DNA of 21,999 nt, from assembly GCA_001412365.1 (NCBI GenBank), contig LKUE01000252.1:1-21999 (forward strand), given 5' to 3'. Shown piece after piece: positions 1 to 6,322 of this stretch (position 1 is its first letter; every line of letters starts with the position of its first letter). The stretch is from Desulfuromonas sp. SDB. Lineage in GTDB: Bacteria > SDB-A. Under the pieces are notes generated by a model. It was not told the origin of the DNA, searched no databases, and saw only the letters and a program-made list of their open reading frames with translations. A program made the translations under genes and the position numbers.

Positions 1-64
1 AAATAGTAAACTTTTTTTGTATTTTCCTTTACAATATTTAAAATTGAAAATAACAGGAGGAATT

Positions 65-451
65 ATGAAGTACTTTTTACCAGTGATAGTTATTTTAGCT
101 CTAGCTGTATCCAGCTGTTCTATGATGCAGGGAAACGCTGCAGAAATGGAAGAAGCATTGGATGAGTTGGAGGGCAAACTGGATAAAGCTAATGATAAAA
201 TCGAGGAATATGAAGATGAAATTGAAATGCTGGAAGAACAACTGGCTGAATATGAAGATATGGAATTTCCCGTTGGCGATATGGAAGAAGAATTTGAGGA
301 GTTGATGGAAGAAAATGAGGAGTTAAAAGAGGAAATTGAAAAGCTGGAAGGCATTATTGACTCTCTGGAAGATAAACTCAGCGCGGGAAGTTCTTCCGGG
401 GGAACTGGTGGGGGCAGTCATCCCACTATACCAGTACATACAATAAAATAG
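65..451 (+). CDS. Small acidic coiled-coil lipoprotein with C-terminal Lys
   Basis: 128-residue lipoprotein. The start at 65 is chosen because AGGAGG lies just upstream (56-61) and the protein then begins with a lipoprotein signal peptide; an ATG at 17 would add 16 residues before it. The lipobox is V15-S-S-C18, so the mature protein is about 111 residues, anchored by lipid. Residues about 25-103 are a nearly continuous, very acidic heptad-like coiled coil (many E, L, K). A Gly/Ser linker follows, then the tail HPTIPVHTIK ending in a C-terminal lysine. The next gene, 20 nt downstream, encodes a lipoprotein of the same architecture and almost the same tail. Architecture resembles Braun's lipoprotein (lipid, coiled coil, terminal Lys for peptidoglycan attachment), but no sequence homology to Lpp is claimed. 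Function is otherwise unknown. The lipoprotein call is strong; the tether role is inference. Confidence 0.85.
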   Translation: MKYFLPVIVILALAVSSCSMMQGNAAEMEEALDELEGKLDKANDKIEEYEDEIEMLEEQLAEYEDMEFPVGDMEEEFEELMEENEELKEEIEKLEGIIDSLEDKLSAGSSSGGTGGGSHPTIPVHTIK

Positions 452-471
452 CTGACTTTTAAGGAGAACAT

Positions 472-846
472 ATGAAAAATATTTTATTATTATTCTTACC
501 AATTTGCTTATTTCTTTTATTTTCCTGTTCTAATCAGGCACAAATTGATCAACTTCAGCAGGAAATTGATACCTATAACCAAAAAATTTCCGAATACGAA
601 ACCCAAATATCCACTTATCAGGAAAAAATAACCGAACTAGAAGGAAAACTCCAGTCATTTGATGAATTTGAAATTGACAGTGTCGGACTTTTAAATATAC
701 AGAATGAAATTGAACGGCTTAGAGAAGAAAATTTAGCGTTAAGACACTCAAACGACTCCTTAGAAGGGGTAATATTTGAATTGGAAAATCCGGGAATGGA
801 AGCTCCTGATCCTCATCCCACCATTCCGGTTGTACCCATAAAATAA
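472..846 (+). CDS. Coiled-coil lipoprotein, paralogous in layout to the preceding gene
   Basis: 124 residues, started by an ATG preceded by AAGGAGA. Signal peptide with lipobox L16-F-S-C19, giving a mature protein of about 105 residues. Residues about 24-65 form a Gln/Glu-rich coiled coil (repeating I/L at heptad spacing), a short break follows, then a second coiled stretch about 75-105. The end, PHPTIPVVPIK, matches the preceding gene's HPTIPVHTIK and again finishes in lysine, whereas the coiled-coil part is quite different (Gln-rich rather than Glu-rich). Conservation of only the tail suggests it is the functional contact. It lies in a run of three lipoprotein genes (spacings 20 and 13 nt), probably one operon ending at the terminator near 1670-1700. 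Exact function unknown. Confidence 0.85.
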   Translation: MKNILLLFLPICLFLLFSCSNQAQIDQLQQEIDTYNQKISEYETQISTYQEKITELEGKLQSFDEFEIDSVGLLNIQNEIERLREENLALRHSNDSLEGVIFELENPGMEAPDPHPTIPVVPIK

Positions 847-859
847 AATGGAGGTAAAT

Positions 860-1657
860 ATGAGAAAATTATTACTGGTGTTGCCATTAATTGCATTTAT
901 GCTGGTGTTCGGATGTACCAAAGATGATTCCAATCCCACCGGACCTGGTGGTGGTGGACCAGCAGCTCCCACCAACGTAACCATACAGACAACCAATGAT
1001 GGTCTGGGAATCATTATTACCTGGACAGCAGTGGCAAATGCTGATTCTTACATGGTTCAGACTCCTGATGCGGATGTAACAGTAGCAGGAAATCAAACCA
1101 CTTATACTGATAATGCTCCTGCGAACATGGGTATTTACAGAGTAAGGGCTTATGATGATAACACTGCAGGAGATTGGTCTTCATCTCATTCCACCACTCC
1201 CGAATACGGTTACGGCATCCAAATCGGAGAATGGACCCACAGCACCACCTGGGCTTGTTATTACTGGGATGCCAATGGAAACGGTCACTTGATGTCATCT
1301 CAAATCGCATCCGGATATGATCCTGCTCTAGTGGATATTTTCTTATACGACAATAATACAAACAATTTCTACTTCTACGGAGGTCAAACTGCCCCAACCA
1401 ATCCAGGTTATAAAAATACCTATCTGGCAGAAGATATCGGCGGCACTTACATTACCTATGCTCCACCGGAAGGAAATAATTACTGGAAAACCGGAACTCA
1501 AAATCCTTTAAATACCACCACCTACTACTGGGTGGAACTGGAAAACGGACACTACGTGAGACTTTCAGTAACCAGCTTGGCGGTTGGACCGCAAAACAAA
1601 GATGTCATTTTCAGCTGGTGGTGGCAGCCGGTACAGGGATTTAGATACGTAGAATAA
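860..1657 (+). CDS. Lipoprotein with fibronectin type III-like domain
   Basis: 265 residues from the ATG at 860, which is preceded by GGAGG; an ATG at 848 would sit in front of that ribosome site and is less likely. Signal peptide with lipobox V16-F-G-C19, followed by a short acidic and Gly/Pro-rich linker. Residues about 34-115 look like a fibronectin type III domain (APTNVTI..., TWTAVANADSYMV, TTYTDNAP, YRVRAYDD, GDWSS). The remaining ~145 residues are Tyr/Trp/Asn-rich, without a family I recognise, and look like a beta-rich extracellular domain. It is the last gene of the lipoprotein run and is followed directly by a terminator. A surface- or periplasm-exposed binding protein is plausible; substrate unknown. 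Confidence 0.8.
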   Translation: MRKLLLVLPLIAFMLVFGCTKDDSNPTGPGGGGPAAPTNVTIQTTNDGLGIIITWTAVANADSYMVQTPDADVTVAGNQTTYTDNAPANMGIYRVRAYDDNTAGDWSSSHSTTPEYGYGIQIGEWTHSTTWACYYWDANGNGHLMSSQIASGYDPALVDIFLYDNNTNNFYFYGGQTAPTNPGYKNTYLAEDIGGTYITYAPPEGNNYWKTGTQNPLNTTTYYWVELENGHYVRLSVTSLAVGPQNKDVIFSWWWQPVQGFRYVE

Positions 1658-1669
1658 TATTTTAGTTCA

Positions 1670-1700
1670 GATGGGGGTTTTATACCCCCATCTTCTTTTT
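1670..1700 (+). terminator. Rho-independent terminator after the lipoprotein run
   Basis: GATGGGGGT (1670-1678) pairs perfectly with ACCCCCATC (1684-1692), a 9-bp stem with a 5-nt loop, followed by TTCTTTTT (1693-1700). It lies 12 nt after the stop at 1657. The next gene starts at 1702, immediately after the U-tract. Confidence 0.85.
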
Positions 1701-1701
1701 G

Positions 1702-2730
1702 ATGTCAATTTATGTAATATTTTTTATATTACTATCTGCTTTTGAAACCAGACCGCAATTAATTACTGATCATCCCATCTTGGATGATTATCCCTATAAT
1801 TTTGTAATTAATCCCTCCTATATCCGATATCAGCAGTTAAATTTTTTCGCTTCAGGCAGTCAACTTTACTCCCTGGCTGATCTGACCAGGATATCCGCAG
1901 GATTCAGCTGGGGACTGTCCAATCAGGGATTTTCAATCTTGGTTAGCCAGCTGGGAAATGACTTGTACCGGGAAATATATTCCAGCCTGGGTTATGCCCG
2001 GAGATTTTCATATTTAAATATTGGAGTTGAATTAAATCCGATGTATCTTTACATCCAGGGTTACGGTCAAACTGTACTAGCAAGCATTGATTTCGGCTCC
2101 AGGGCGGAGATAAGCCATAATTTGATCATAAGTATAAACATTGACAATATTGCCAGTAGTACTTACGGTTCAGGAGAACATCATCCCTACCGGTTTATTC
2201 AGGGATACGTGCATCTGTGCTTATTGGAAAATCATCAGACTACCTTAGCCGTCCAAAATCTGGAAAACCATCCCTTCCGTTTTTCCATAGTCCACACAGT
2301 AACCGTACCCTACTTAGATCTTTCGCTGGGATTGAAAACCAATCCCAATCTGATCATGGCTGGTTTTCAAGCTCATTCACCCCAAAATTTAAATCTGGGT
2401 TATAATGTTAATTCCCATCCCGAACTGGGCTACACTCACAGCATATTTCTAGGTTACCACAGAATATCTGAGTACTCTCCTCCTGCTGAAAAACAGATTG
2501 TTCTTGCTGGGGATACCTTGACTGCCAGCATTTTTCCCCTGGATATAAACAAAGCAACCCAGGAACTTTTAACCAGAATACCTGGAATAGGACCGGTAAC
2601 TGCAGCAAGAATAATCTCCTGGCGTAATGAGCACGGCGATTTTGAGGATATCGAACAACTGCTGGAAGTAAGAGGAATTGGTGAAATACTGCTGGAAAAA
2701 ATGAAACCAAATATTATCATTGAACAATAA
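1702..2730 (+). CDS. Outer-membrane beta-barrel-like protein with C-terminal ComEA-like helix-hairpin-helix domain
   Basis: 342 residues from the ATG at 1702 (a TTG at 1699 is in frame; a stop codon at 1663 limits any longer form). Residues 1-15 are a hydrophobic signal peptide without a basic N-terminus. Residues about 25-255 show alternating hydrophobic/aromatic strands with Asn/Gly turns, resembling PorV-type barrels (NPSYI near residue 37, repeated GLSNQG, LGYARRF, VELNP elements). Residues 278-342 are a double helix-hairpin-helix: DINKATQELLTRIPGIGPV, then LLEVRGIGEILLEKMKP. This matches the ComEA/KomEA DNA-binding domain (PF12836 type). No Shine-Dalgarno is visible because a terminator precedes the start. 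Inference: an OM-anchored, periplasm-facing DNA-binding protein, perhaps in DNA uptake. The HhH call is strong; barrel call moderate; competence role speculative. Confidence 0.8.
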   Translation: MSIYVIFFILLSAFETRPQLITDHPILDDYPYNFVINPSYIRYQQLNFFASGSQLYSLADLTRISAGFSWGLSNQGFSILVSQLGNDLYREIYSSLGYARRFSYLNIGVELNPMYLYIQGYGQTVLASIDFGSRAEISHNLIISINIDNIASSTYGSGEHHPYRFIQGYVHLCLLENHQTTLAVQNLENHPFRFSIVHTVTVPYLDLSLGLKTNPNLIMAGFQAHSPQNLNLGYNVNSHPELGYTHSIFLGYHRISEYSPPAEKQIVLAGDTLTASIFPLDINKATQELLTRIPGIGPVTAARIISWRNEHGDFEDIEQLLEVRGIGEILLEKMKPNIIIEQ

Positions 2731-2761
2731 ATTATATTTTTAATAGAAAACAGGAGGATTT

Positions 2762-2956
2762 ATGGAATGCAGGCAAGAAGAAATTGCTAAAACCTGCAGC
2801 TGCACTTATCCCTGCAGTAAAAAAGGTAAGTGCTGTGAATGTATTGCCTACCACCGGAGTTTAGGAGAACTTCCCGGATGTCTATTCCCCCCGGAAGCTG
2901 AAAAAACCTATGACCGCTCCAGGAAAGCTTTCGCCAAAGCCTGGGGGTTGAACTAG
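2762..2956 (+). CDS. Cysteine-rich small protein, DUF6485 type
   Basis: 64 residues, with AGGAGG 5 nt before the ATG. It contains eight cysteines at residues 3, 12, 14, 18, 24, 25, 27 and 40, a pattern suited to binding a metal or cluster. The N-terminal MECRQEE, the CCECxxYH element and LPxCxFPPExEKTYDRS match what I remember of the DUF6485 family, small cytoplasmic proteins of anaerobic bacteria with no assigned function. No signal peptide or membrane segment. It begins 31 nt after the barrel-HhH gene and may share its transcript. The gene is real on codon structure and ribosome site; the metal-binding role is inferred from cysteine spacing. Confidence 0.85.
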   Translation: MECRQEEIAKTCSCTYPCSKKGKCCECIAYHRSLGELPGCLFPPEAEKTYDRSRKAFAKAWGLN

Positions 2957-3191
2957 ATTACCTGTATTCATTGAAATAATTTTATTTAGGTATCAATTTT
3001 ATTTATATTAGTTAATGAAACCAGCTCATCTCTCGATCAAATTTTAAAAAACAGATTTACCAATAAATATTTGTTTTCTGCCGATTGGATATTGTATAAT
3101 AATAATATATAAATTACACTTGACTTGTGATTTATTTATATATATTAATACTCTTATGTTGTTATTAATAAACACAATTTAAAAGGAGGTT
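2957..3191 (+). promoter_or_regulatory. AT-rich intergenic region with two weak sigma70-like promoter candidates
   Basis: No gene seen in this 235-nt gap. Candidate promoters toward the gene at 3195 are TTGTTT (3071-3076)-N18-TATAAT (3095-3100) and TTGACT (3120-3125)-N17-TATTAA (3143-3148). In DNA this AT-rich such matches arise by chance, so support is weak. A strong AGGAGG (3184-3189) ends the region. Confidence 0.35.
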
Positions 3192-3194
3192 ATG

Positions 3195-4745
3195 ATGAAA
3201 AAGGAACTGATTTTCCTTATGCTATCTCTAATGATGATTTCATCGATTACAGCTCAAATCTCACCAGGTGGTGACTGGTCCCACATCTACACTAATTTGG
3301 AGGGGAAAGCTACTGATCTGGAAAAAATCAATTTCGGATATGCATTCACCTGTGGAAGCGGTTCTGAAGGTTCACATTATTCTTTTTGGGGACCGACAAC
3401 TCTGGTTGCTGCTGATAACTGGGGTAATATAATATGGCAGATTACTAATGAAGATCTAATCTGCGATCCAGGTCATGAAATAGTTTTTGCTTCCCATAAA
3501 TATGGTACTAATCACTACATGTTTCTGATTGCAGGTTTCGGTGATTATCAAGGAAATACTGCAATGCACTTATGGCCAGTTATCGCTATAAAGAATAATC
3601 AAGGAAACTGGGTGATAAATTCTCTGCCGGTAAATTCTTATGATCAAGGTTATAATTTATATCCTTCCGATATTATCTACTATGATTATAATTACTTTGT
3701 TTTATCAGGATATGGCCATAATTCTAGATATACATTAGCTTTCTTGTATCCAATTTATTTTGACGGAAGTATTAATAATATTATTCAATGCTCTTTTTGG
3801 ATAAATGGATCACATCCAAAGCTAGCAAAAATAGATGTAGAAAATTATGTTATGACTATGAGTCATGAAGATATCAATGGAAATAATTATATTAATCTTA
3901 AAGTTTATGATACTCTTTCTTTTACTGGTGGCTATATTATTGATGCAAATTTAACTCCTCCTCTGAATCAGTACCGCTACTATGATGTTCAGTCGGTCTT
4001 CATTGATAATGACGAGTTAATTATTGGTTCAGTTGTTGAGCAAAATGACAATTTTTTTCCCAACATAATTAAAACAAATGTTTGGGGTTATCTTTTAAAT
4101 TCCTATTCACGTGATGATGTTGATTTTTGCGATGGAATTTATGCAATTAAAAATTACTACAATGATTATCAGGCGGTCGGAGGATTAGATTACCCTGATG
4201 ATCCTTTGGTACCAGGATATCACAGTGCCTATTATATGAAATTAAATTCAGATTTTTCATTTAACACTTGGTCGGAATATTATTTAAACATGTCAGGTTC
4301 GGGGCCAAGTGATTATGTTGAACTTGCTGATGTCACTAATGGTCAGGTTTATTTGGGAACCTACACAACTGATTATTCAAATCCAGATTGCTATTATCCT
4401 TATTTGAAATTCGTATATAATCTTGAACCAGACCAAAACCCACCTGATTATGTGGTAAAACAAGAAAACCAGTTATTAACTGATTTTTCAGTTCAAAATA
4501 ATCAATATAATATTAATTTTTCATTTAACTTGGAACATGAATCAAATGTTAATATTGCAGTTTACGATGTTCAGGGACGAAATGTAGCTAATTTGCTTAA
4601 TTCTTCATTATCTTCGGGAGGACATAACATTAGCTGGGATAAAACTGATAATACCGGTCAAATCGTACATAATGGTTGTTATATATTCCGAATGACTGGT
4701 TCTGAAAATTTAAATTTCAGCAATAAATTCTTAATTATTGAGTAG
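3195..4745 (+). CDS. Secreted protein with type IX (type A) C-terminal sorting domain
   Basis: 516 residues from the ATG at 3195, 5 nt after AGGAGG; the ATG at 3192 is only 2 nt from it. Signal peptide MKKELIFLMLSLMMISSITAQ, predicted cut after ...ITA. The central ~400 residues are Tyr/Asn/Asp-rich with repeated 'Y-hydrophobic-SG-G' and 'D.....Y' segments, suggesting a beta-propeller-like or other all-beta fold, but I recognise no enzyme motif. Residues about 435-516 are the sorting domain: VNIAVYDVQGRNV, GGHNISWDKTDNTG, NGCYIFRM and the end KFLIIE. This predicts export by the Sec system and passage through the type IX system to the surface. The coding sequence is visibly richer in AT codons than its neighbours. 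Single-gene unit ended by a two-way terminator. Confidence 0.85.
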   Translation: MKKELIFLMLSLMMISSITAQISPGGDWSHIYTNLEGKATDLEKINFGYAFTCGSGSEGSHYSFWGPTTLVAADNWGNIIWQITNEDLICDPGHEIVFASHKYGTNHYMFLIAGFGDYQGNTAMHLWPVIAIKNNQGNWVINSLPVNSYDQGYNLYPSDIIYYDYNYFVLSGYGHNSRYTLAFLYPIYFDGSINNIIQCSFWINGSHPKLAKIDVENYVMTMSHEDINGNNYINLKVYDTLSFTGGYIIDANLTPPLNQYRYYDVQSVFIDNDELIIGSVVEQNDNFFPNIIKTNVWGYLLNSYSRDDVDFCDGIYAIKNYYNDYQAVGGLDYPDDPLVPGYHSAYYMKLNSDFSFNTWSEYYLNMSGSGPSDYVELADVTNGQVYLGTYTTDYSNPDCYYPYLKFVYNLEPDQNPPDYVVKQENQLLTDFSVQNNQYNINFSFNLEHESNVNIAVYDVQGRNVANLLNSSLSSGGHNISWDKTDNTGQIVHNGCYIFRMTGSENLNFSNKFLIIE

Positions 4746-4752
4746 ATAATAT

Positions 4753-4790
4753 AAATAAAGCCAGTCACTTTATACTGGCTGGCTTTATTT
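4753..4790. terminator. Two-way rho-independent terminator between convergent genes
   Basis: AAATAAAGCCAG (4753-4764) is perfectly complementary to CTGGCTTTATTT (4779-4790), a 12-bp stem with a 14-nt loop. A-rich on the left and T-rich on the right, it can end transcription from both sides. It overlaps the first base pairs of the minus-strand stop codon (4789-4791). An inner alternative stem GCCAGT/ACTGGC also exists. Confidence 0.8.
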
Positions 4791-5322
4791 ATTCAATTCC
4801 CAGTCTTTCCGCTTCTTCCGGCTCCTGTTGTTTAAGCAGGTCAAAATTGGCATATTGTCCGATGATATTAAAACTTACCACCAAGTCGTAGAAATCCCGG
4901 TCAACCGAAACATAATGTGAACAGATATCCGAATAAGTCTGGTACCACTCCACATCATTCAAGCTGTTCAGAACACTCATTATTTCCATATCTACTATCG
5001 CTTTGTCCTGATCACTTAATCCTTCCCTGATCTTCCCCAACTCCACCAGCACCAGGATATTTTCCTGTTTAAGATGTTCAACCTGGGACCTCACCTCTTC
5101 AATCTCAGGATATTCTGCAAGCAAAATAGTTACATCTTCCAGCGCGGTGAAATATACTTCTCCGATCTGCTTACCCAGCTCCCGGGGACTTACCTCCTGA
5201 ACAACTTCCACCTCAGGAACTTCACCATTCTGGCTGGAACTATCATTGGTATTGCTATCAGTGCTGCAACCTAAACCTGCAAAGACTAATAACACCACTA
5301 CAAGAATTGCTGAAAGTTTCAT
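4789..5322 (-). CDS. Lipoprotein of unknown function
   Basis: 177 residues; ATG at 5322 preceded on its strand by AGGAGG (about 7 nt). Signal peptide with lipobox A16-G-L-G-C19 region (FAGLGC), followed by a Ser/Asn/Asp-rich linker to about residue 40. The rest is predicted helical: SPRELGKQIGEVYFTALEDV, EIEEVRSQVEHLKQENILV, then an acidic helix and a Tyr/Asp-rich stretch. No family recognised. It is the last gene of the minus-strand run after the C25 peptidase and aspartate-semialdehyde dehydrogenase genes, 32 nt from the latter. The lipoprotein call is secure; the function is unknown. Confidence 0.8.
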   Translation of the reverse strand: MKLSAILVVVLLVFAGLGCSTDSNTNDSSSQNGEVPEVEVVQEVSPRELGKQIGEVYFTALEDVTILLAEYPEIEEVRSQVEHLKQENILVLVELGKIREGLSDQDKAIVDMEIMSVLNSLNDVEWYQTYSDICSHYVSVDRDFYDLVVSFNIIGQYANFDLLKQQEPEEAERLGIE

Positions 5323-5354
5323 TTTTCCTCCTGTTTACCCAGTTTACTTGTTTA

Positions 5355-6290
5355 TCAATCCAACATCTTCTTAAGTATTCGAACTGCATTGGTGGCGGCA
5401 CCGATTCTTAAATTATCTGCACAGATAAACAAACTTATCTTTTGGGGATTTCCCCACTCAGTCCTTATCCTCCCCACTGAAATATTGTCAGTTCCTGCAA
5501 TGTCCAAGGGATTGGGAATATCACAGAGAACAATATCTTCCGCCTCTTCCAGTTTTTTCCTGATTTGAGCAGGAGTGATATTTCTGCTATCCACGGTAAG
5601 GGCAATGGAATGCCCTATTTCCACCGGAACCCGGACACAGGTGGAGGTAATTTTCAGATCTTCCCGATGCAATATTTTTCTGGCTTCCTCCACCATCTTT
5701 TTTTCTTCAGCAGTTGCACCATCTTTCAGAACATCCCCGATTTTAGGGATTACATTGTTGAAAACACCTATTTCAAATGGAGAATTCTCCGCTTTCTGCC
5801 CGGATCTTTCCCTGATCAATGATTGAATTCCTGATCTCCCTGCTCCGGAAACAGATTGAAAAGTCACTGCATTAAATCCCTCAATGCTTTCAATGAAGTA
5901 GTTTAAAACTCTAACCACCGGTATGGTGGAGCAATTGGGATTGGAAATAATCCGGTGTTCATTGGATATATCCTGGAAATTAATCTCCGGAACCACCAGG
6001 GGTATCTCCGGTTGTTGGCGGAATGCCGATGAATTATCAATGCAGATAATATCATTCTGGGCAAATTCCGGGCACCATTGCTTTGATACCGATGATCCTG
6101 CTGAAAATAAAGCAAAATCAAGATTATCCGGAACTGAATCCAGTTTTTTCACCGGAATACCGGATATCTCCCGTTGATCGGAGCGGGAAGCAAAAGCTTG
6201 TATTTCAATATTTTTCTCAAGTTTCTCCAGCAAGTGCATCATTACTTTACCCACCAAACCGGTTGCTCCCACTACTCCCACCTTAATCAT
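5355..6290 (-). CDS. asd: Aspartate-semialdehyde dehydrogenase
   Basis: 311-residue cytoplasmic enzyme that reduces aspartyl phosphate to aspartate semialdehyde with NADPH, the branch point to lysine/diaminopimelate, threonine and methionine. Visible motifs: nucleotide-binding GATGLVG (residues 8-14), SAGSSVS near 63-69, catalytic C120 in ISNPNCSTIP, SVSGAGRSG (146-154), and RVPVEIGH with catalytic H227. Slightly shorter than the usual 330-370 residues but no domain is missing. ATG at 6290 is preceded by AGGAGA on its strand. It sits 32 nt after the C25 peptidase gene and 32 nt before a lipoprotein gene, without other lysine-pathway genes, which is an unusual setting. Diaminopimelate supply for the cell wall is the obvious housekeeping role. 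Confidence 0.95.
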   Translation of the reverse strand: MIKVGVVGATGLVGKVMMHLLEKLEKNIEIQAFASRSDQREISGIPVKKLDSVPDNLDFALFSAGSSVSKQWCPEFAQNDIICIDNSSAFRQQPEIPLVVPEINFQDISNEHRIISNPNCSTIPVVRVLNYFIESIEGFNAVTFQSVSGAGRSGIQSLIRERSGQKAENSPFEIGVFNNVIPKIGDVLKDGATAEEKKMVEEARKILHREDLKITSTCVRVPVEIGHSIALTVDSRNITPAQIRKKLEEAEDIVLCDIPNPLDIAGTDNISVGRIRTEWGNPQKISLFICADNLRIGAATNAVRILKKMLD

Positions 6291-6322
6291 TAATTTTCTC
6301 CTAAGTTAAACCGAGGTAGACA

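Noticed and set aside
17-64. Upstream ATG extending the first lipoprotein by 16 residues
   Set aside because: The strong AGGAGG lies inside this extension, and the lipoprotein signal begins at the ATG at 65.
760-1397. Antisense reading frames opposite the fibronectin-like lipoprotein gene
   Set aside because: They are shadows of the coding strand with no ribosome site and low-complexity or basic products; the plus-strand gene has a clear signal peptide and domain.
2959-2992. Inverted repeat TACCT...AGGTA with an inner AAATAA/TTATTT after the Cys-rich gene
   Set aside because: Stem is short and AT-only inside, the outer arms are separated by 24 nt, and no clear T-run follows; expected by chance in AT-rich DNA.
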